Source: Alcanivorax sp. S71-1-4 (lineage in GTDB: Bacteria; Pseudomonadota; Gammaproteobacteria; Pseudomonadales; Alcanivoracaceae). From it: 64,000 nucleotides of DNA. The notes under the pieces are model-generated. The model saw nothing but the letters and a program-made list of their open reading frames with translations. It searched no databases and had not been told where the DNA came from. The stretch is taken from contig NZ_AQOR01000005.1 of the NCBI RefSeq assembly GCF_009846755.1, positions 62,001 through 126,000 of the forward strand, given 5' to 3'. Positions 58,354 through 64,000 of this stretch are shown here, one piece after another. Numbering within the stretch: the stretch's first letter is position 1; each line of letters starts with the position of its first letter. Position numbers and translations under genes: made by a program.

Positions 58354-58772
58354 ACATGCAATCGCTGATCCTGCGCACGGCAGGGCAGTTCATCCTGCCG
58401 CTGTTGCTGCTGTTTTCACTGTTTTTGCTGCTGCGCGGCCACAACGAACCCGGCGGCGGTTTCATTGCCGGGCTGGTGGCGGCGTCAGCGGTGTCGCTGC
58501 ATCTGTTCGCGATGGACACCGCCGCAGCGCGGCGCATTCTGCTGGCCGCACCGCGTGATCTGATCGGCTGGGGCCTCACGCTCGGTGTGGTGTCGGCTGT
58601 GCCGTCGATCTTCCTGGGCGAACCTTTTTTCACCTCGATCTGGTTCGAACTGACACTGCCGGTGCTCGGCACACTGAAGCTCGGCACACCGCTGTTCTTT
58701 GATGTCGGCGTGTACATGGTGGTGGTCGGTTCGGTGTTGACCATCGTGCTCAACCTGGCGGAGGAACACTGA
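58350..58772 (+). CDS. mrpB: Mrp/Mnh antiporter subunit B
   Basis: 140 residues, four membrane segments, containing [20 protein letters not shown], the MnhB domain signature. It overlaps mrpA by 4 bp (ATGA) and shares one base with mrpC. Confidence 0.94.
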   Translation: MNMQSLILRTAGQFILPLLLLFSLFLLLRGHNEPGGGFIAGLVAASAVSLHLFAMDTAAARRILLAAPRDLIGWGLTLGVVSAVPSIFLGEPFFTSIWFELTLPVLGTLKLGTPLFFDVGVYMVVVGSVLTIVLNLAEEH

Positions 58773-59119
58773 TGGAAACCCTGATGGCGTTTGTCGTCGG
58801 TGTGCTCTATGCCACGGCCATCTACATGATCCTGCGCCGCTCGATCGTGAAACTGGTGATCGGGCTGGTGCTGCTGTCCAACGCCGCCAACCTGCTGCTG
58901 TTCACCAGCGCCGGCATGACCCGTGGCGCGCCGCCGCTGGTGCCACAGGGTGCGACGGTGCCGGCCGGCGTGGTCGCCGACCCGCTGGCGCAGGCGTTGA
59001 TCCTGACCGCCATCGTGATCGGTTTCGGCGTGCTGGCGTTCGCCGTGGTGCTGATCCGTCGCGCCTACGAAGTGGTGCAGGCGGATGACATGAACCAGAT
59101 GAAGGATACCGATACTTGA
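58772..59119 (+). CDS. mrpC: Mrp/Mnh antiporter subunit C (NuoK-like)
   Basis: 115 residues with three membrane segments. [20 protein letters not shown] and [20 protein letters not shown] are typical of MrpC, homologous to complex I NuoK; the Asp-Pro-Leu-xx-Ala-Leu-x-Leu-Thr stretch is highly conserved. The TTG start of mrpD overlaps its stop codon. Confidence 0.94.
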   Translation: METLMAFVVGVLYATAIYMILRRSIVKLVIGLVLLSNAANLLLFTSAGMTRGAPPLVPQGATVPAGVVADPLAQALILTAIVIGFGVLAFAVVLIRRAYEVVQADDMNQMKDTDT

Positions 59120-60630
59120 GCAGTTCCCTGTCCCTCACGGTAGCCCTGCCGATCCTGATCCCGCTGCTCAGCGGGGCGCTGTCGGTGGCCGGCTGGCGCT
59201 CGCTGCGCGTGCAGCGTGGCGTGGCCCTGCTCGGCACCGCTGCGCTGCTGGTGGCCTCGATATTGCTGCTGCACGCCACCTGGCAGGCTGATTTTCTGGT
59301 CATGGAAATGGGCAACTGGCCGGCGCCGTTCGGCATCGTGCTGGTGTCCGATCTGCTCGGCGCGATCATGGTGCTGCTGACCGGCATTACCGGCTTCGCC
59401 ACCGCCGTGTACTCACTCAGCACCATCAATGAACGCTACAGCCGTTTCGGTTACTACCCGCTCATGCACCTGCTGCTGGCCGGCGTCAACGGCGCCTTCC
59501 TGACCGGCGACATCTTCAACCTGTACGTGTGGTTCGAGGTGATGCTGGTGGCCTCGTTCGCGCTGCTGATCCTCGGTGGTGAGCGGGCGCAGATGGAAGG
59601 TGCGATCAAATACGTGACGCTGAACCTGGTGTCCTCGGCCATGTTCCTGTCCGCCATCGGCCTGCTGTACGGGCTGGTCGGCACACTGAACATGGCCGAC
59701 ATCGCGGTGAAACTCGGTGAGGTGGAAGATACTGGCCTGGTGACCGTGATCTCGATGCTGTTTCTGGTCGCGTTCGGCATCAAGGCCGCCGCCTTTCCGT
59801 TCTTCTTCTGGCTGCCGGCGTCGTACCACACACCTCAAGTGGCCGTGTCGGCGCTGTTCGCCGGGCTGCTGACCAAGGTTGGCGTGTATTCCCTGTTCCG
59901 CGTGTTCACGCTGGTATTCAGCGCCGCCGAACCCCTCACCCACACGCTGCTGCTGTGGACCGCCGGCCTGACCATGCTCACCGGTGTGCTCGGTGCTGCC
60001 GCGCAGTTCGAGTTCCGGCGTATTCTCTCGTTCCACATCATCAGCCAGATCGGCTACATGCTCATGGGGCTGGCGCTGGCGCCGTTGTCGGCGCTGGCAC
60101 TGGTGGGCGGCATCTTCTACATCATGCACCACATCATCGTGAAGGCTAACCTGTTCCTCATCAGTGGCCTGGTGTTCTGCCTGCGCGGCAGTTACGACCT
60201 GAAGCAACTCGGCGGGCTGTACCGCGAAAAACCACTGCTGGCGATGCTGTTCCTGATCCCGGCGCTGTCGCTGGCGGGATTGCCGCCGCTGTCCGGGTTC
60301 TTTGCCAAATACATCGTCATCCGCGCAGGCGTCGAAACCGAAAGCTGGTGGCTGGTGGGCACGGCACTGGTGGTGGGCTTGCTGACGCTGTATTCCATGA
60401 TCAAGATCTGGGCCGAGGTATTCTGGAAAGCGCAGCCGGAGGACGTCGACCTGACGCCACCGCAGACCGGCAGCCTGGTGCCGCTGTACCTGACCATCGC
60501 CGGCCTGGCCGCACTGACCGTCTGCGTGGGCCTCTTTGCACAACCGGTGTTTGAACTGGCCGAGCGGGCCGCCGAACAATTGCTGAACCCGTCACTGTAT
60601 ATCGACGCAGTACTGGGAGGCCGTGCATGA
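59116..60630 (+). CDS. mrpD: Mrp/Mnh antiporter subunit D (NuoN/M-like)
   Basis: 504 residues and about 14 membrane segments, starting at TTG in the mrpC stop (TTGA). [20 protein letters not shown] has the conserved proton-path Glu; [20 protein letters not shown] and [20 protein letters not shown] match antiporter-like subunits of complex I. It overlaps mrpE by 4 bp. Confidence 0.95.
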   Translation: MSSSLSLTVALPILIPLLSGALSVAGWRSLRVQRGVALLGTAALLVASILLLHATWQADFLVMEMGNWPAPFGIVLVSDLLGAIMVLLTGITGFATAVYSLSTINERYSRFGYYPLMHLLLAGVNGAFLTGDIFNLYVWFEVMLVASFALLILGGERAQMEGAIKYVTLNLVSSAMFLSAIGLLYGLVGTLNMADIAVKLGEVEDTGLVTVISMLFLVAFGIKAAAFPFFFWLPASYHTPQVAVSALFAGLLTKVGVYSLFRVFTLVFSAAEPLTHTLLLWTAGLTMLTGVLGAAAQFEFRRILSFHIISQIGYMLMGLALAPLSALALVGGIFYIMHHIIVKANLFLISGLVFCLRGSYDLKQLGGLYREKPLLAMLFLIPALSLAGLPPLSGFFAKYIVIRAGVETESWWLVGTALVVGLLTLYSMIKIWAEVFWKAQPEDVDLTPPQTGSLVPLYLTIAGLAALTVCVGLFAQPVFELAERAAEQLLNPSLYIDAVLGGRA

Positions 60631-61100
60631 ACGCCCTGACCTGGAACATCATCCTGGCGCTGATCTGGGTCGGCATCACCGGCGAATTCAGCAGTGCCAA
60701 TCTGGTCATCGGTTTTGTGCTCGGCTACGTGATTCTGGCGTTCGCCATGCGCGACGTGAAGCATTTCACCCACTACGCGAGCAAAGTGCCCAAGGTGATC
60801 CGCTTTGTCGGTTTCTTTGTACGCGAACTGGTGATGTCGAACCTGCGCGTGGCCTACGACGTGCTGACCCCGACACACTACATGCGACCGGCCGTGATTG
60901 CCGTCAAACTGGAAGCCCGTACCGACGGCGAAATCACCATTCTCGCCAACCTGATTTCACTCACCCCCGGCACCCTCAGCCTGGACGTCTCCAGCGATCG
61001 CAGCGTGTTGTACCTGCACGTGATGTACCTGGACGACGAAGAGGCCGTGCACGCCAGCATCAAGGCGCTGGAAGCCCGGGTGCTGGAAATTCTGCGCTGA
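60627..61100 (+). CDS. mrpE: Mrp/Mnh antiporter subunit E
   Basis: 157 residues with two N-terminal membrane segments and a soluble C-terminal domain with [20 protein letters not shown] and [20 protein letters not shown], the MrpE signature. No complex I homologue exists. Its role is in complex assembly. It starts in an ATGA overlap with mrpD. Confidence 0.94.
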   Translation: MNALTWNIILALIWVGITGEFSSANLVIGFVLGYVILAFAMRDVKHFTHYASKVPKVIRFVGFFVRELVMSNLRVAYDVLTPTHYMRPAVIAVKLEARTDGEITILANLISLTPGTLSLDVSSDRSVLYLHVMYLDDEEAVHASIKALEARVLEILR

Positions 61101-61114
61101 CCGGAGCCACGCCC

Positions 61115-61387
61115 ATGCCCGCTTTCGTCATCTGGATCAGCTATGTGATGCTCAGCGCCACACTGGTCCTTGCCTTTATCCGCCTGGTACGCGGCCCGTC
61201 GCTGCCGGACCGGGTGGTGGCGCTGGAGCTGATGGCCTCACTCACCGTGGGCTTTATCGGCGTCTATGCCCTGACCAGCGACCAGACCGCATTTCTGGAC
61301 GTGGCCATGGTGCTGGCGCTGACCGCCTTTCTGGCCGCCGTCGGCTTTGCCCGTTACCTGGAACGCGGAGGACACCGCGATGATTAA
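61115..61387 (+). CDS. mrpF: Mrp/Mnh antiporter subunit F
   Basis: 90 residues and three membrane segments. FIRLVRGPSLPDRVVALELM is the MrpF motif with an Asp-Arg pair inside the membrane region. GGAG lies 8 bp before the ATG at 61115. It overlaps mrpG by 8 bp. Confidence 0.93.
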   Translation: MPAFVIWISYVMLSATLVLAFIRLVRGPSLPDRVVALELMASLTVGFIGVYALTSDQTAFLDVAMVLALTAFLAAVGFARYLERGGHRDD

Positions 61388-61763
61388 CAGCCTGCTCGCC
61401 AGCGTGTTCGTACTCAGCGGCTGCTTCTTCATGCTGCTGGCCGGCCTCGGCGCCCTGCGCATGCCGGACCTGCTGATGCGCATGCACGCCACCACCAAGG
61501 CGGGGGCGCTCGGCATCGGCCTGATCATGGTCGGCGTGGCCATTCATTTTCTCGACAGCGGCGTCACCACGCGGGTGATGGCCATCGTCCTGTTCATCAT
61601 CCTGACGGCGCCGGTGGCCGCGCACGCCATCGGCCGCGCCGGGTATTTTGTCGGCGTGCCGCTGTGGGAACACATGGTCAAGGACGAGCTGAAAGGACGC
61701 TACGACGAACAAACGCACACCCTGGCTTCGCCACCCAAAGACGAAACCCAAGGGGGGCGGTAG
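61380..61763 (+). CDS. mrpG: Mrp/Mnh antiporter subunit G
   Basis: 127 residues from the ATG at 61380 with GGAGG 8 bp upstream; three membrane segments. LGALRMPDLLMRMHATTKAG is the MrpG signature. The last codon and the TAG stop (61761-61763) lie in the left arm of a repeat element, so the C-terminal residues GGR may differ in relatives lacking it. It completes mrpABCDEFG. Confidence 0.94.
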   Translation: MINSLLASVFVLSGCFFMLLAGLGALRMPDLLMRMHATTKAGALGIGLIMVGVAIHFLDSGVTTRVMAIVLFIILTAPVAAHAIGRAGYFVGVPLWEHMVKDELKGRYDEQTHTLASPPKDETQGGR

Positions 61764-62018
61764 GGTGGGTAGAGCCAACGGCGAAACCCACCGTGTCCAT
61801 GTCGCACATTGCTCGCACGGAAACAGCGGAACTACCTACACTCCGTAGCGCGGCAGTTTCGATGTTTTTGCGGGAGTGGGCCATGGCTTGGACACGGTGG
61901 GATTCGCATTCGCTCATCCCACCCTACGTCACTCCGTAGAGCGGCAGTTTCGATGTTTTTGCGGGAGTGGGCCATGGCTTGGACATGGTGGGATTCGCGG
62001 TCGCTCATCCCACCCTAC
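61760..62018. repeat. Inverted-repeat element copy C with 91-bp tandem duplication
   Basis: Left arm 61760-61792 matches copies A and B with one change. The centre is close to copy A in the same orientation. The right arm occurs twice (61896-61927 and 61987-62018) as GGTGGGATTCGC-type arms, because a 91-bp unit is tandemly duplicated (61837-61927, 61928-62018). Left and right arms are of different subtypes, so pairing is imperfect. Confidence 0.88.
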
Positions 62019-62028
62019 AGCACCTTCT

Positions 62029-63966
62029 TCACAGGGCCAGGCGGTAGGCAATTTCCAGCGACACCGGGCGGCCAAATTCCTGCGTCAACTGCTCTTTCAA
62101 TGCGCGCACATCGTCCGGCTCCAGCCGGCTGGCACTGGCCGCATCAGCGCGGATCAGCAGGTCCGGCTGGCGCAGCGTCACCGTCACGTTGCTCAGGCGC
62201 AGGAACTTGCCGTGCACCACATACTGGCCACTCAGCAGCTGATTCTCGATCTGCCAGTGGTGCTTGATGTTGTTGAAGGAAATACCGAGTGGGATCGAGA
62301 TCAGCACCAGCAGCAGCAGGGTCCAGCCCAGGCCCCGGGTGGCGCGTTTGATGGGGGCATAGCCCAGCACCATGAAGGTCACTACGCCGGCCAGCGTGAT
62401 GCCGACCAGGTTGGTGAGGAACAACAGCATCGCGCCGCTGATCACATGCCAGTCGAGCCAGCCGATACCGATGCCGGCGACACACAATGGCGGCACCAGG
62501 GCCACGGCGATCGCCACGCCGGGCAGACTTTTCATCACATTCTCGCGGGCGTGCGCGTAAGCACCGGCAATGCCCGAACCCACCGCCACGCCGAGGTCCA
62601 GCAAGGAGGGTTGCAGCCGCCCGTTGATCTCCGGCGTGATCTTTTCCAGCGGAATGATCAGCGTCACCAGCGCGGACGCCAGCAACGCCAGCCCCATGCC
62701 GACGGCAATGGATATGGCAGCATCTTTCAGCAGTGACGAGTCGTTGCGCAGCGCCCCCATGGACAGCGAAATGATCGGCGCCATCAACGGCGCCAGTACC
62801 ATCGCGCCGATGATCACGGCGGCACTGTCGAGGAACAGCCCGAGCACCGCCACCACACTGGAGAGAATCATCAGGGTGACGAAATCATTGCGGATGCGCG
62901 CGTTGTCGCGCAGCAGCAGGAACAGGTCCTTGAAATCATCCTCCACGGCCCGCGTGAAGATGGGCAGGTGTTTCTGGATCATTTCCACCCGCGCCTCGTT
63001 CTGCGGCAGGTTCTCGGTGCGCATGGTGTCCTTTTTCTCACCGCCGGCTTCCTGCCGCGCATGGAAGGCTTCACTGCAGTTGATACGCACCGCGCGCGGC
63101 TCCACCTGCACCGCCAGGGTATCGGCCTCGCGGCGACGGCCATCGACAAAATAAGTCAGGGCACGGCCGGCCTGCAGCGTCAGCCGGTCGCTCTTGATGA
63201 AGCTCACGGCGCCGGGCAGCTTCTTGCCCTGGCGGCGGCGTTGCAGCATGCCGATAAACAGAAATGCCAGGTACTCGGTCACCGACGTCGGCGCAATCAG
63301 TACCGCCGAGACTTTCCCGTCCTGGGACGAGGTGCTGGCATTGACCAGTCGCGCCGCCGCGCTCTGGGCATCGTTTTCCACCAGCACCATGCCGGTGATG
63401 GCCGTCCTGATCTCCACCTCCTTGCCGGTGGTCAGGGTGACCGGGAACGGGCGGATGCTGAACAGGTGGGCCACACTGACAAAAAACGAACGGACCAGAT
63501 ACCAGACCCGGCTGCGCCAGGTCGGCTGGGTGCTGACGTACCCCTTGCTGCGCTGATCCAGAAACGGCGTGTCACCGAGCATCACCATGCCCAGCACCAC
63601 CTCGTCATTGCACAAGGCGACATCCACCGCACTGCTCTCGTCATCGAAGGCCAGCACCAGCGTTTCGGGCAACTTGCGCGGCAGCTCAAACAGCCGGTAC
63701 GTCACCGACGACTGATGCAGGGGCACCATGCCGACAGAAAAATCGTGCAGGCGTGCGTCATGAATCACCCGCGACAGATCGGCGTCATTCACCACCGCCA
63801 CCACGTGGCGACTCTCGGCAAGGTGGGCTGCGGGGTCCTTGAGAAAGAGATCCAGCTCGATGCTGGTCAGGGCGATGTGCTGTTCGGCCGCGTAGGCCGT
63901 GACTTTTTCCAGCAGATTGTCAGTGCCGGCCCGGTAGACGGCCAGCGCGGAACTCACTTGCGACAT
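62029..63966 (-). CDS. Degenerate lipid-kinase-like domain fused to DUF389 membrane domain
   Basis: 645 residues. Residues about 50-310 follow the diacylglycerol/sphingosine kinase fold: VVAVVNDADLSRVIHDA aligns with the GGDGT nucleotide loop, VGMVPLHQSSVTYRLFELP with the GTxND region, VDVALCNDEVVLGMVMLGD with the next core strand, and YFVDGRRREADTLAVQVEPR with the C-terminal beta sheet. The GGDGT and GTxND residues are lost, so kinase activity is unlikely. Residues about 335-640 form a DUF389/TIGR00341 domain with at least six membrane segments (SAAVIIGAMVLAPLMAPIIS, GVAIAVALVPPLCVAGIGIG). Function unknown; it converges on mrpG. Confidence 0.82.
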   Translation of the reverse strand: MSQVSSALAVYRAGTDNLLEKVTAYAAEQHIALTSIELDLFLKDPAAHLAESRHVVAVVNDADLSRVIHDARLHDFSVGMVPLHQSSVTYRLFELPRKLPETLVLAFDDESSAVDVALCNDEVVLGMVMLGDTPFLDQRSKGYVSTQPTWRSRVWYLVRSFFVSVAHLFSIRPFPVTLTTGKEVEIRTAITGMVLVENDAQSAAARLVNASTSSQDGKVSAVLIAPTSVTEYLAFLFIGMLQRRRQGKKLPGAVSFIKSDRLTLQAGRALTYFVDGRRREADTLAVQVEPRAVRINCSEAFHARQEAGGEKKDTMRTENLPQNEARVEMIQKHLPIFTRAVEDDFKDLFLLLRDNARIRNDFVTLMILSSVVAVLGLFLDSAAVIIGAMVLAPLMAPIISLSMGALRNDSSLLKDAAISIAVGMGLALLASALVTLIIPLEKITPEINGRLQPSLLDLGVAVGSGIAGAYAHARENVMKSLPGVAIAVALVPPLCVAGIGIGWLDWHVISGAMLLFLTNLVGITLAGVVTFMVLGYAPIKRATRGLGWTLLLLVLISIPLGISFNNIKHHWQIENQLLSGQYVVHGKFLRLSNVTVTLRQPDLLIRADAASASRLEPDDVRALKEQLTQEFGRPVSLEIAYRLAL

Positions 63967-64000
63967 ACCGCGTCCTCTGATGTCCGTATCGGCATCCCGG

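Overview
The window is a GC-rich (roughly 65% by eye) gammaproteobacterial chromosome segment with no plasmid, phage or rRNA features. Gene order and protein type point to the Pseudomonas/Oceanospirillales side of the class. aspS-yebC-ruvCAB-ybgC-tolQ, tamAB, proS, the yihY/arsC/wrbA/DUF2069 group and a seven-gene Mrp antiporter all occur in that neighbourhood. The Alcanivorax-like flavour (Mrp antiporter, acyl-CoA dehydrogenase, Baeyer-Villiger-type monooxygenase operon) is inference, not proof of genus.

Layout. 1-5811 (minus strand): aspS, yebC, ruvC-ruvA-ruvB, ybgC and the start of tolQ. 6001-11650: an HU-like protein with a Lys/Ala-rich tail, a DUF2806 protein, a UbiB/AarF-type kinase, a small PA4642-like protein, an exported protein of unknown function and a methyltransferase. 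11741-18955: a RegB/RegA-like two-component pair, then the tamA-tamB outer-membrane assembly genes. 19133-25813: a hot-dog thioesterase, proS, a DUF4062 protein opposite an orphan ParA ATPase, an AidB-like acyl-CoA dehydrogenase and a TetR regulator. 25900-31814 is accessory in character. It holds a ribbon-helix-helix/PIN toxin-antitoxin pair with a clear operator, a DUF4262 protein, a radical SAM enzyme next to an ArsM-type methyltransferase, a tandem glycine riboswitch in front of a TRIC-family channel gene, and an ECF sigma/anti-sigma/DoxX operon. 32057-40189: a ferritin-like hydrolase/SDR/flavin monooxygenase operon, hicAB, recQ and a divergent reductase/LysR pair. 40573-48914: an amidoligase/amidotransferase pair, a lipoprotein, class I fumarase, an alpha/beta hydrolase-acylphosphatase-YihY operon, then arsC-wrbA-DUF2069. 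48925-55780: a tightly overlapping RDD-SpoIIM-DUF4129-DUF4350-MoxR-DUF58 operon. 56050-61763: mrpABCDEFG. 62029-63966: a DUF389 membrane protein fused to a degenerate lipid-kinase-like domain.

Non-coding structure is a large part of the interest. Four copies of a short inverted-repeat element (33-bp arms, GTAGGGTGGG ends) sit at 18952, 21409, 38270 and 61760. Two of them supply the stop codon of the gene they abut (tamB, mrpG). A different 264-bp MITE-like element with perfect 26-bp termini lies at 40200-40463. A 23-bp sequence is triplicated at the sigma/anti-sigma junction and creates two nine-codon mini-ORFs that each overlap the next start. Palindromic operators precede both toxin-antitoxin loci.

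No single locus is plainly a new system. The best candidates for undescribed biology are the pseudo-lipid-kinase/DUF389 fusion, the sigma/anti-sigma coupling repeat, the ArsM/radical SAM pair, the amidoligase/amidotransferase pair and the DUF4062/ParA locus. No tRNA, rRNA, CRISPR array, complete insertion sequence or prophage was seen.
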